Positions 21,412 through 28,860 of a stretch of DNA of 64,000 nucleotides are shown here, piece by piece. This stretch comes from Ricordea florida. Taxonomy: Eukaryota; Cnidaria; Anthozoa; Corallimorpharia; Ricordeidae. Numbering within the stretch: position 1 is the first letter of the stretch; every line of letters starts with the position of its first letter. A program made the translations under genes and the position numbers. Below the pieces are notes generated by a model. It worked only from the letters and a program-made list of their open reading frames with translations, made no database searches and was not told the origin of the DNA. Location: NCBI GenBank assembly GCA_949710005.1, contig OX453274.1, positions 4,133,655 to 4,197,654 on the forward strand. Reading direction: 5' to 3'.

Positions 21412-21825
21412 ATGTCTGAACAAACTGAACAAAGAGGAGGAGACGCGGAGCAAATTACGACCGATCCCAAACCTGAAAATAGAGATACTAAAAAGAGGGA
21501 GAAAGACCCTAAAAAAGTCGCAGCCGGAAAGAAATTAGCAGAATATAATAAAAAAGCAAAAGACGCATTAGCCAGGGAGATGAAAATGAAACAGGAAGAG
21601 GAGCAAAATGATGAAGCGAAATCATGGCTTCCAGAGTTATCTTTTACTACTGTTTTATCCGTTATTGGTTTGGGGTTTACAGCATTTGATCTTTTTATGA
21701 GATATAAGGAAAAAGCTAGGGTTGAATATTCTAATAGGATACCTGATTTATCACAAGTTCCGCAAATACCCCAACCCTCAAAAATTCCACTGCATTTAAC
21801 CCCAAAATCTTTAGGAATGGAATAA
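21412..21825 (+). CDS. Single-pass membrane protein, 137 aa
   Basis: A Lys/Glu-rich helical N-terminal half is followed by one hydrophobic helix (FTTVLSVIGLGFTAFDLFM, about 80-98) and a Pro-rich tail. The Lys-rich VAAGKKLAEYNKKAK tract is identical in the E2 homologue. Function unknown; a virion membrane protein is possible. Confidence 0.75.
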   Translation: MSEQTEQRGGDAEQITTDPKPENRDTKKREKDPKKVAAGKKLAEYNKKAKDALAREMKMKQEEEQNDEAKSWLPELSFTTVLSVIGLGFTAFDLFMRYKEKARVEYSNRIPDLSQVPQIPQPSKIPLHLTPKSLGME

Positions 21826-21870
21826 TCTCAAAAGTCATTTAAAAGTTTCTCAATGATACAGTAAAAAATC

Positions 21871-22089
21871 ATGTCAACTGAAAACAAACTTGTGAAAACT
21901 GTAACTGATTCGGCGGTGCTTATCGGATTGGGGGCCGGAGTTGGATATGTAGCTAAAAAGATGATGAAAGAATCATTTTTGAGCGATCCATCCTCAAGTA
22001 TTACGAATTATGCAAAGTGGGTGGCTGTATTATCCGGAAGCGTGTATCTTAAAACATATTTAGAGGATCAAAAGATTTTACCAAAATAA
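21871..22089 (+). CDS. Small two-helix membrane protein, 72 aa
   Basis: Two hydrophobic segments (VLIGLGAGVGYVA and YAKWVAVLSGSVYL) are separated by a short polar link. It is highly conserved in E2, and the length is identical. Its stop is 1 bp before the next ATG. Function unknown. Confidence 0.78.
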   Translation: MSTENKLVKTVTDSAVLIGLGAGVGYVAKKMMKESFLSDPSSSITNYAKWVAVLSGSVYLKTYLEDQKILPK

Positions 22090-22090
22090 A

Positions 22091-22483
22091 ATGGCAGCAA
22101 TAGCGATGATGATTGGTGGGGCTATATTGAACGCAACGGCATTTACTGGTGGAAATTATCTTGCAAAATATTTATCTGGGCGCAATGAGGATACAGAAAA
22201 AATACGACACGACAAAGCAATGGAAAAATACCAAAGAGATTACGCAGAATATCAGGAAAAAAGACAAAAAATGCTTGATTGGAAAATGAAAAGAAAAGAT
22301 GAAAAATATCAAGCATCAAAAAATATTTCGGCTACAAATCAGGCTTTTGAATTGTACGAGCAAATGAACGAACCAAAATTCTCTGATTATTACAAACCAA
22401 GCGATGAACAAAAAACAGGAGAAATGGCATATGTCGGGGCTGGAATGTTAGGTTTAGGTTACGCGGTCAGTAAAATATTATAG
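22091..22483 (+). CDS. Membrane-anchored helical protein, 130 aa
   Basis: It has an N-terminal hydrophobic segment (about 1-28), a long charged helix rich in Lys/Glu/Tyr (about 35-85) and a C-terminal Gly-rich hydrophobic segment. The E2 homologue differs mainly by an inserted 9-10 residue stretch matching a GC hairpin insertion. Function unknown. Confidence 0.75.
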   Translation: MAAIAMMIGGAILNATAFTGGNYLAKYLSGRNEDTEKIRHDKAMEKYQRDYAEYQEKRQKMLDWKMKRKDEKYQASKNISATNQAFELYEQMNEPKFSDYYKPSDEQKTGEMAYVGAGMLGLGYAVSKIL

Positions 22484-22495
22484 TTATTTTGCTTG

Positions 22496-22504
22496 TTTAA
22501 AGAT
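22496..22504 (+). promoter_or_regulatory. TTTAAAGAT promoter-like motif
   Basis: Located 25 bp before the ATG at 22529, followed by TTCATACTGATGAGTAAAAA. The E2 counterpart at 38474 keeps the same spacing and trailing sequence. Confidence 0.6.
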
Positions 22505-22528
22505 TTCATACTGATGAGTAAAAAAATC

Positions 22529-23701
22529 ATGGCAGAAGAAGATTTGGATCCAACTGATTTAAATGACGCAAATAATGAAAATCAAGATGATGAAACACTT
22601 GAAATGAGCACGATTACATCCACAAACCAGCCGGAATATCCTGAATGGGATTATTACCAACCAGTGGAGGGTGAGGGCCCAGATAATTTTAGAGATGATA
22701 GAAGGGTAGAAGCAGGGCAATATCTAAAACGTATTTTTCCAGAATTCAATCCGATGGATGCGTCATTTAATGTTAAATTTGAAGAAGATGGAAGTATAAC
22801 CGGGGTATTAAGTGATAGGAAAAATGCCACGAATCATATCATAATTGATAAAGATAAAAATCTTAGGGTTGAAGATTTACCAAAAGGAATGAGAAAAGAA
22901 CTAGGTGTTGATTATGAAACAATGATGGAAAAATATAATAATACCGCTTCAGAATTAAAACAGTCCAATGAAAAAATTAAGGAATTAGATAATGCATTGC
23001 AAGGATTGAAAGCAACAGCAGAAGTATATCCCCTGGAGATTGAACGATATGCGGAAAGAGAAAAAGAACTTAGGGAATTCATTGAGAGACAACAGGTACA
23101 AAAAGCAGAGACTAAAAGCCTTTTCGATCAAACCGCTAAACAGAATATAGAATTAAAAATACAAGCAGAAAAACTTTTGGAAGAGGTAAAATTATACAAA
23201 GAAGAAATAGACAAATATAAGAAGGGTAAATCCAATTTATCAAAGTTAGAACAGAGCAATGAACGATTAAAATCGGAGAATGATAAATTAAGAGAACAGA
23301 TTAGAAATAAAGCAATTTCAAACGCAGAACAATTATCAGATATTGATGGTAAAAAAGATGAAATACTTAAAAATTTACCGCTTAGGGAGAGATTAAAGTA
23401 TATATTCAAAAAGTATGGTTTTACAGTTTTTGCTGTTCTAAGTGCGGTAGGCGTCATCATTGGGGTTATAGTTTCTAATCTTTCAAAGGGTTTATCCTCT
23501 TTGGGTAGAGGAGTTGGAAATGGTTTGAAAACTCTTGGTAAAAAACTCGGGGAAATATTACCGGGGATGGTTGGTGCAATAGTTAGCTTTCTTTTCAAAA
23601 CAGCTGGGCAGGTTATTGGATTTTTAGGTGAAAATGCTTGGTTATTGATAATGGCTGTAGTTCTATATTTTGTGGAAAGTATAAAAAAGAAGAGTAAGTA
23701 A
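22529..23701 (+). CDS. Coiled-coil protein with C-terminal membrane segments, 390 aa
   Basis: I place the start at the ATG in AATCATGGCAGAAG (22529), not the in-frame ATG 36 bp upstream. The upstream stretch is promoter-like, and E2 begins at the equivalent MAEAG. The N-terminus is acidic and variable. Residues about 120-280 form a strong coiled coil (KLEQSNERLKSENDKLREQI). The last about 110 residues contain a conserved LRERLKYIFKKYGFTV segment and two hydrophobic regions around a Gly/Lys-rich stretch. Function unknown; the architecture suggests a membrane-spanning virion or entry-associated structural protein, but this is a guess. Confidence 0.8.
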   Translation: MAEEDLDPTDLNDANNENQDDETLEMSTITSTNQPEYPEWDYYQPVEGEGPDNFRDDRRVEAGQYLKRIFPEFNPMDASFNVKFEEDGSITGVLSDRKNATNHIIIDKDKNLRVEDLPKGMRKELGVDYETMMEKYNNTASELKQSNEKIKELDNALQGLKATAEVYPLEIERYAEREKELREFIERQQVQKAETKSLFDQTAKQNIELKIQAEKLLEEVKLYKEEIDKYKKGKSNLSKLEQSNERLKSENDKLREQIRNKAISNAEQLSDIDGKKDEILKNLPLRERLKYIFKKYGFTVFAVLSAVGVIIGVIVSNLSKGLSSLGRGVGNGLKTLGKKLGEILPGMVGAIVSFLFKTAGQVIGFLGENAWLLIMAVVLYFVESIKKKSK

Positions 23702-23705
23702 CAAA

Positions 23706-23714
23706 TTTAAAGAT
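23706..23714 (+). promoter_or_regulatory. TTTAAAGAT promoter-like motif
   Basis: ACAAATTTAAAGATATCA immediately follows the stop of the coiled-coil gene, 26 bp before the next ATG. E2 has the same phrase at 39739. Confidence 0.6.
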
Positions 23715-23739
23715 ATCACGGTGATCAGTAAAATACAAT

Positions 23740-24375
23740 ATGGATGACTACAATAAAATTTATCCTCAATTACCGTCCGACCTTAATAATACAGATCCTA
23801 GTTCCTCCCTTCGGGCCGATCAGTCGGTTAATTTCAGACTGCAAAAATCAAGCGAGGTATTACAAAATCTGGAGAAAGAAATTAAACATTATGAAGAAGT
23901 AAGGAAAAAATATAATAGGGTCAGAGGAATATGTACAAAAATTAGTGTTTCTGGTGGAGTGATTTCAGTTATTCTATCTGCAGGCGGTCTCGGAACCTCC
24001 CTTACTGGTTTTGGTGCTATTGTCGGTGTGCCTTTGGGTGTTACTGGTGGGGTTTTTGGCGGCTTATCGATTGGATTCGGTTATGCAGCAAAAAGACTTT
24101 CTAGTAAAGTTAGTAAACACGAACAAACCGTCGCAATTGCAAAATCAAAATTAAACACCATTAACGATTTAGTTTCAAAAGCTCTGAAAGATAATGTTAT
24201 ATCCGACCAAGAATTTTCCATAATTTTGGCGGAGTTGGAAAAGTTTCAAAAACTAAAACTAGAAGTTCGTCAAAAATTTAGAAAAGATACAGAAAAAAAC
24301 TTGGACATGCCTGCGTTAAGGAGGGAAGTCCGCGAAGCTCTATTAAAAGAACTTGCCGGAGGGAAAGGACATTAA
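23740..24375 (+). CDS. Conserved element protein with Gly-rich hydrophobic core, 211 aa
   Basis: A short coiled coil (about 30-60) is followed by a long hydrophobic, Gly-rich stretch (about 65-110, with VIVG/GLGTSL motifs) and a charged helical tail. It resembles a membrane-inserting or fusion-peptide-like layout, but no family is recognised. Residues about 21-33 correspond to a GC hairpin insertion absent in E2. Conserved across both elements from VNFRLQKSSEVLQNLE onward. Confidence 0.75.
   Translation: MDDYNKIYPQLPSDLNNTDPSSSLRADQSVNFRLQKSSEVLQNLEKEIKHYEEVRKKYNRVRGICTKISVSGGVISVILSAGGLGTSLTGFGAIVGVPLGVTGGVFGGLSIGFGYAAKRLSSKVSKHEQTVAIAKSKLNTINDLVSKALKDNVISDQEFSIILAELEKFQKLKLEVRQKFRKDTEKNLDMPALRREVREALLKELAGGKGH
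23807..23827. repeat. GC-rich double mini-hairpin inserted in coding sequence (E1)
   Basis: CCC-TTC-GGG is followed directly by CCGA-TCAG-TCGG. It adds about 12 residues near the N-terminus of the 211-aa protein compared with E2, where the site is empty. Confidence 0.65.
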
Positions 24376-24477
24376 AACTAGTATATGAGAGAACAGAAGT
24401 TGGTTGCAATTGTTTTGCGGGCACATCTTATTCTTAAAAGATCTAAAGATCACATTATTTGTAACACAAAGAATAAG

Positions 24478-26067
24478 ATGTTATTGGATGATTTCAGAAC
24501 TCGATACCCTAGGGCAAGCCTTGAAAAATTTACATTTGTGAATGACCCATTTGGCGGATATATTAAATGGAAAGTTAATGGGACAACAATTATGTCTGAT
24601 GATGATCCTTCTGGGAAAACTTGGACCGCAAATCTTTCTAATAATTTGAAAACGTTATTATGGAAAGATTTGGGGGTAGAAAATAAAGTTAAGGTAAGTT
24701 CATTTCCAAAAAGTTTAACATTTACAAAACAATCTTATCCAATACCTGCGGTTAGTTTTGATGATTTTACAACTGATGTAACAAAAATGCTAACCGAGCT
24801 GGATATATATGTTTCAGAAAAAGATCATTTCACTGCGGCGATGACAAATGTATTTAAAAATCAGACAGTAGAACTTACTAGCGGCAAAGAAGCTAGAGCT
24901 TGGTTGAGTAAACCAAATATTAATCACTGGCCTCAGCAATTAAACATGGCGGTTTGGTGCGCAACATCTGGTTGCGGAGTAAGTTTAATTGAAATTTTAA
25001 ATTACCCAAGAGTTATTAGAAGTTTTTTTGTATTTCACGTATACTTTACAATAAGAAGAATATTACAGGAATTAAATGTGTCATTACCCGGCGAACAAAC
25101 TTTTTCTTCAAAAAATAATCCATACGACAAAAATGTTTATAATAGATTGTGCGCAGAATTTGGGTTAAGCAATAATCAAGATTTTAAAGGATGGAATAAA
25201 CCTTTAGCTGATTTTAGATTTAAGGGTGGCGCAAACCATGGGGCTGGAGATGTATTCATTGATTATGGAAAAGGATATATCCCTCCCGGTGGTGGTAGTT
25301 CACAAGCAGTAGGAGGAGGAAATCAAAACGTAAGAATTATTCATCCTAATGATCCTGATGTAAATATTTGGCCCAGTGAAATAAATAAATTTGCCGATTA
25401 TGGCGGTAAAAAATTTGGTGGGACTTTAATATCTATGCTTCGAAATGATCATTTTGTAGATTTTCAATATGCGTGGTTTATACCAGAATCTGGATACGGA
25501 TTAACAAAGGCGGGATTGGGAAGAATAAATAGATCAGTTGAGGCTTTTGTTTATTGCATATTGGGCGCTCAAGTTAATACCAGAAATTCTATTGTTGGCG
25601 CCGGCGGCGGAGCAATAGAAACACAAAATGAATTCAAAAACTTATTTGAAAGCTCTGTTAAAGTAAATGATATTTCTAAATCTGTTCAAAATTACCAACA
25701 ATCTGTACAGGAAACTAAATTACAGCTTGATTTGGTTGTTGCTCCTGGAGTTTGGTTAATGCCAAGTAATATGATTATAAATACAGAAAGTGTGGTTGGG
25801 TACAATAATAACCTGAAAATAGCAACAGAAGATATGAAATTTGGGGTAAATAATTCAATAAATATTGAAACAAAAAATGTCGGAATACCTAATAGTTTAG
25901 GAACATCAAAGGTTTTATTAAATACCAATCCTCAACCAAAGAAACCTAAATTAAGCAATAACGATAAATCAGACAAAACAGATGATATAGAAACATCTTC
26001 TCATCAAAATAATCTTATTGTTTTAATGTTTGCTGGGGGGTTATTATCTTGGTTCCTATTTCGTTAA
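24478..26067 (+). CDS. Conserved Polinton-associated protein with C-terminal anchor, 529 aa
   Basis: The likely start is 24478, aligned with the E2 start at 40498. An in-frame upstream ATG at 24385 would give 560 aa, but E2 has a stop in the matching leader. Conserved blocks include QQLNMAVWCATSGCGVS, RRILQEL, AYQRLCAEFG-like motifs, LTKAGLGRLNRS-like and AFVYCILGAQVNTRNSI. It ends in one hydrophobic helix (IVLMFAGGLLSWFLF). I recall this family beside Polintons in many invertebrate genomes, always uncharacterised. A virion surface role is possible. Confidence 0.8.
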   Translation: MLLDDFRTRYPRASLEKFTFVNDPFGGYIKWKVNGTTIMSDDDPSGKTWTANLSNNLKTLLWKDLGVENKVKVSSFPKSLTFTKQSYPIPAVSFDDFTTDVTKMLTELDIYVSEKDHFTAAMTNVFKNQTVELTSGKEARAWLSKPNINHWPQQLNMAVWCATSGCGVSLIEILNYPRVIRSFFVFHVYFTIRRILQELNVSLPGEQTFSSKNNPYDKNVYNRLCAEFGLSNNQDFKGWNKPLADFRFKGGANHGAGDVFIDYGKGYIPPGGGSSQAVGGGNQNVRIIHPNDPDVNIWPSEINKFADYGGKKFGGTLISMLRNDHFVDFQYAWFIPESGYGLTKAGLGRINRSVEAFVYCILGAQVNTRNSIVGAGGGAIETQNEFKNLFESSVKVNDISKSVQNYQQSVQETKLQLDLVVAPGVWLMPSNMIINTESVVGYNNNLKIATEDMKFGVNNSINIETKNVGIPNSLGTSKVLLNTNPQPKKPKLSNNDKSDKTDDIETSSHQNNLIVLMFAGGLLSWFLFR

Positions 26068-26085
26068 TGTTTTGATTATGATCAA

Positions 26086-26094
26086 TTTAAAGAT
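26086..26094 (+). promoter_or_regulatory. TTTAAAGAT promoter-like motif
   Basis: TCAATTTAAAGATGAG lies 25 bp before the ATG at 26119. The E2 counterpart GATTTAAAGATGAG is at 42307 but is separated from its ATG by a hairpin insertion. Confidence 0.6.
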
Positions 26095-26118
26095 GAGTTT
26101 AAAGTAATCAAAACAAAA

Positions 26119-26754
26119 ATGTTCAGTATTACAATGTACGATTCAGAAACTAGGGTTTATTTAGATCCGCCGCTGAAAAATCTTCGTGAGATACAGCTCC
26201 TGGATTGCAATTTAAAGAGCAAAAAGTTGATTAATTTCAAGGACCAACAGTTATTATTCAATGATAAGAATCAAGTTATCATAAAAATTCAGCCCGGCAC
26301 ATATTCTCTTTGTAATTTTCAATCAGTCTTTCTTAATGATCCCGAAGTGGAAAAAATAACAATAATTGAGAGTGATACTGTTGACTATCTTTATTCAAAT
26401 AAGAACTACAAAATTAGACTTGCTAAAGGATTGTCGATTGCTTTAGGAGTACCAGAAATTATAAATCCTGGTAAATTATACCCCATAAATATACAGTTTA
26501 AGGAACCTTTGAGACTTATGTGTAGTATAGTGGATAATAAGTCATCATATATGAATAACACTAAATATGGAGAACTTGTGAAACTCACACCATCTAATTT
26601 ACTAGCAAACATTCCTTCACAAGATTATCCGACAATTCCGGTTCAAAAATATGAGAGTCTCATAAACCACTTCGATTTAACTATCTTAGACACTAAATGG
26701 AAAAAACTTGATCTGAAGGGTTCTCCCATAACTCTTAGTTTAAGATTTAGATAA
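26119..26754 (+). CDS. Possible minor capsid (penton) protein, 211 aa
   Basis: A beta-rich protein of identical length in both elements. It opens with SITMYDSETRVYLDPPL and closes with INHFDLTILD, KLDLKGSPIT and SLRF, a terminal strand pattern seen in Polinton-associated capsid-like proteins (recall). Size and beta content fit the single-jelly-roll penton. No catalytic motif is seen. It converges on the minus-strand gene at 26792, with a conserved hairpin between. Confidence 0.6.
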   Translation: MFSITMYDSETRVYLDPPLKNLREIQLLDCNLKSKKLINFKDQQLLFNDKNQVIIKIQPGTYSLCNFQSVFLNDPEVEKITIIESDTVDYLYSNKNYKIRLAKGLSIALGVPEIINPGKLYPINIQFKEPLRLMCSIVDNKSSYMNNTKYGELVKLTPSNLLANIPSQDYPTIPVQKYESLINHFDLTILDTKWKKLDLKGSPITLSLRFR

Positions 26755-26760
26755 ATTTTT

Positions 26761-26790
26761 GTTATGTAACCATTTATTGGGTTATATAAC
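26761..26790. terminator. Hairpin between convergent genes (E1)
   Basis: GTTATGTAACC (26761-26771) pairs with GGTTATATAAC (26780-26790), 6 bp after one stop and 1 bp before the other. The same arms lie at 43012-43040 in E2, so it is conserved while sitting outside both genes. A bidirectional terminator or 3'-end signal is plausible. Confidence 0.5.
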
Positions 26791-26791
26791 A

Positions 26792-27304
26792 TCAATCTTC
26801 TTCACCAAATACCTCTTCTTCCAAAAACCTTAACTCTTCAAAATCAATACACCAATCTAAATATCTAGATGGATGCCATGTTACAACCATTAATTCATCA
26901 TATAATTTTTTATAAAATTTATGTTTGTGTTGTATCCTATAAGGATCTAAAGTTAATGTAATAGAAAATGATTTAATAATAAAACCCCCTAAAACATTAT
27001 TATGATCACAATCATTAATAAATTCTATTATTTCTCTATCATATTCTTCATTATCAAAATTTCTCATATCACAATAATAATTAGAATAAATAAAAATATG
27101 ACTCATATTATAATATTTATATTTATATTTAATCTCTCCATAAGAATTTTCATCAATAAAACTAAAATTTTTCATAATATTATAAGACAAATCTTTCTTT
27201 ATTGAATTTAAAAAATCATAAGGTTTAAGTTCATCAACATTAAGATATGAAAACTTTATAGTTTCTTCTTTTCCACACATATCAGTATATACTTGTTTTG
27301 CCAT
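26792..27304 (-). CDS. HPxRxxxWC-motif protein, 170 aa
   Basis: Function unknown. It is rich in Tyr, Asp and Asn. The conserved C-terminal signature runs KFYKKLYDELMVVTWHPSRY and then LDWCIDFEE; E2 keeps the H-P-x-R and W-C residues. I recall similar C-terminal motifs in giant-virus proteins, which would point to a link with large DNA viruses (unverified). Its promoter motif overlaps the 3' end of the next gene upstream. Confidence 0.7.
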   Translation of the reverse strand: MAKQVYTDMCGKEETIKFSYLNVDELKPYDFLNSIKKDLSYNIMKNFSFIDENSYGEIKYKYKYYNMSHIFIYSNYYCDMRNFDNEEYDREIIEFINDCDHNNVLGGFIIKSFSITLTLDPYRIQHKHKFYKKLYDELMVVTWHPSRYLDWCIDFEELRFLEEEVFGEED

Positions 27305-27320
27305 CTTTTATTTTTATATT

Positions 27321-27782
27321 TTAAATCTTTAAATCATAATTAATTTTAATTTTTTTTCGACATTCCTTACAAGAAGATTTTTGTTTACCATGTTCACATA
27401 TTTGTGATCCGCCGCATTCTTTACATTGATGTTTTTGTTTATTGTGTATGCATATTCTCGACCCACCACATTCTTTACACTGATACTTATATTTATTGTG
27501 AATGCATATTTGCGACCCACCACATTCTTTACATTGATGTTTATTTTTATTGTGTATGCATATTTGCGACCCACCACATTCTTTACAAAAATATCTATAA
27601 ATTCCATGAATACAAACATAATTATTATTAATGTTAACTTTTTGTTTTATCTCATCATCCGCAAATTTTCCTATCTCTTCAATCAATTCTGCTTTATTCA
27701 TTCCATATAATCTTTTAATTTTAAACCCCGCAGCAATTTTTTTCAATTGTGGTAAATATAATTTTTGTAGTTTTTGTTCCAT
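27321..27782 (-). CDS. Tandem Cys/His-repeat (zinc-knuckle-like) protein, 153 aa
   Basis: An N-terminal SAP-like helical segment (about 1-36) precedes four near-identical 18-residue repeats at 66-137 of the type CKECGGSQICIHNKNKHQ, with half-repeats on both sides. Each repeat offers three Cys and one His, so adjacent repeats probably share zinc sites. Nucleic-acid binding is likely (inference). It is the outermost right gene, reading inward from the TIR. Confidence 0.8.
   Translation of the reverse strand: MEQKLQKLYLPQLKKIAAGFKIKRLYGMNKAELIEEIGKFADDEIKQKVNINNNYVCIHGIYRYFCKECGGSQICIHNKNKHQCKECGGSQICIHNKYKYQCKECGGSRICIHNKQKHQCKECGGSQICEHGKQKSSCKECRKKIKINYDLKI
27325..27333 (-). promoter_or_regulatory. 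TTTAAAGAT motif for the 27304 gene, inside the upstream ORF
   Basis: On the minus strand GATTTAAAGATTTAA contains the motif and also encodes the last residues and stop of the Cys-repeat gene, about 20 bp before the next ATG. Confidence 0.55.
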
Positions 27783-27810
27783 AATTAATTTAATGGAGCA
27801 ACATCATTTC

Positions 27811-28438
27811 TTTAAATAACATTTATTTTTCATTTTTTTATCCCAGCCTCCCTAATTCGAAAACCTCCGCAACTGAAAAACAGAACTTTTGCATAACCTC
27901 TGCAAAATTTTCATGTCAGCTTTGTGGACAGATCCCTTCATCAGATTTCACATTGGTTTGGTATTGGATTGGTATTGGCTTAGGCTTGACGCGGGCTTGA
28001 CGTTGGCTTGACTTGGGCTTGACATGGGCTTGACTTGGGCTTGACATGGGCTTGATGCGGGCTTGATGGGGGCTTGACTTGGGCTTGATGAGGGCTTGAC
28101 ATGGGCTTGACGAGGGCTTGACTTGGGCCTGACAAGGGCTTGACTTGGGTTTGGCGGGGGCTTGACATGGGTTTGGTGGGGGCCTGACAAGGGCTTGACT
28201 TGGGCTTGACGGGGGCTTGACATGGGCCTGACAAGGGCTTGACTTGGGTTTGATGGGGGCTTGACATGGGCTTGGCGGGGGTCTGACAAGGGCTTGACTT
28301 GGGCTTGATGGGGGCTTGACATGGGTTTGACAAGGGCTTGGCGGGGGCTTGACTTGGGCCTGACAAATCTCTGATAAATTCTTGGACAATTTTTATAAAA
28401 TATTTTTTTGTCCCCGTATCGGTGAAATACATATCTCT
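27811..28438. repeat. E1 right terminal inverted repeat (628 bp)
   Basis: Reverse complement of 12848-13475. The apparently identical copies suggest recent replication or gene conversion. Confidence 0.95.
27980..28364. repeat. 11-bp minisatellite in E1 right TIR
   Basis: Mirror image of the array at 12922-13306 with the same unit order. On the plus strand it reads GGGCTTGACNN. Confidence 0.95.
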
Positions 28439-28443
28439 CAGAG
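28439..28443. repeat. Right target-site duplication of E1 (CAGAG)
   Basis: Matches 12843-12847. It directly follows the terminal ATATCTCT. Confidence 0.55.
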
Positions 28444-28519
28444 AGAGAAACTCTTAGATCAGAGGCATCCTGTGGTGAGCTCGTAGAATAAGATGTTGGG
28501 TCAGGGATCTTATTTTGCG
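28444..28519. other. Host spacer between the two Polintons
   Basis: With the flanking duplications this is all that separates E1 from E2 (86 bp between termini). It resembles neither element. No gene or repeat is visible in it. Confidence 0.7.
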
Positions 28520-28524
28520 AATTA
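28520..28524. repeat. Left target-site duplication of E2 (AATTA)
   Basis: The pentamer AATTA recurs at 44523-44527, directly outside the right terminus of E2. Confidence 0.6.
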
Positions 28525-28593
28525 ATATATATGCAAACTGTATCTTCTAGGACAAAAAAAAAAAAAAAAATTTAAGAAAATTTTAATTTTATT

Positions 28594-28692
28594 TTACCCA
28601 AACCTTACCCAAACCTTACCCAAACCTTACCCAAACCTTACCCAAACCTTGCCCAAACCTTACCCAAACCTTACCCAAACCTTACCCAAACC
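28594..28692. repeat. 11-bp minisatellite in E2 left TIR (9 units)
   Basis: Nine units of TTACCCAAACC; the sixth reads TTGCCCAAACC in both TIRs. It has the same 11-bp period as E1 although the sequence is unrelated. Confidence 0.95.
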
Positions 28693-28831
28693 TTAGTAAA
28701 ATATTAAATAATTATACAGTCATGCCTTTATCAAGTCTTACTTGTGATCAGCCCTGAGATATTTTTTAAAAGTATCCGAAAATCCTAAGACAAAATTTTT
28801 TAAAATAAAAAAATAAAAATTGAAAAAGTTA

Positions 28832-28840
28832 TTTAAAGAT
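28832..28840 (+). promoter_or_regulatory. TTTAAAGAT promoter-like motif within the TIR
   Basis: TTATTTAAAGATAAGATAAA precedes the ATG at 28861 by about 20 bp. The identical promoter serves the gene at the other end. Confidence 0.6.
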
Positions 28841-28860
28841 AAGATAAAAATATATAAATT

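Larger units (their letters stand above)
12848..28438. mobile_element. Polinton/Maverick element E1 (15,591 bp)
   Basis: Bounded by 628-bp TIRs and a 5-bp duplication CAGAG. It encodes the diagnostic Polinton set: protein-primed PolB, retroviral-type DDE integrase, packaging ATPase and a capsid candidate, plus ten further genes. All reading frames look uninterrupted, so this may be a young or functional copy. Its termini start AGAGATATG, and the AG start is usual for the superfamily. No adenovirus-type maturation protease was recognised. Such elements are thought to be both transposons and integrated viruses; nothing here shows which mode this copy uses. Confidence 0.95.

Noticed and set aside
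27404..27710. Plus-strand frames opposite the Cys-repeat gene
   Set aside because: The 54-bp coding repeat makes the complementary frames periodic; no independent support.
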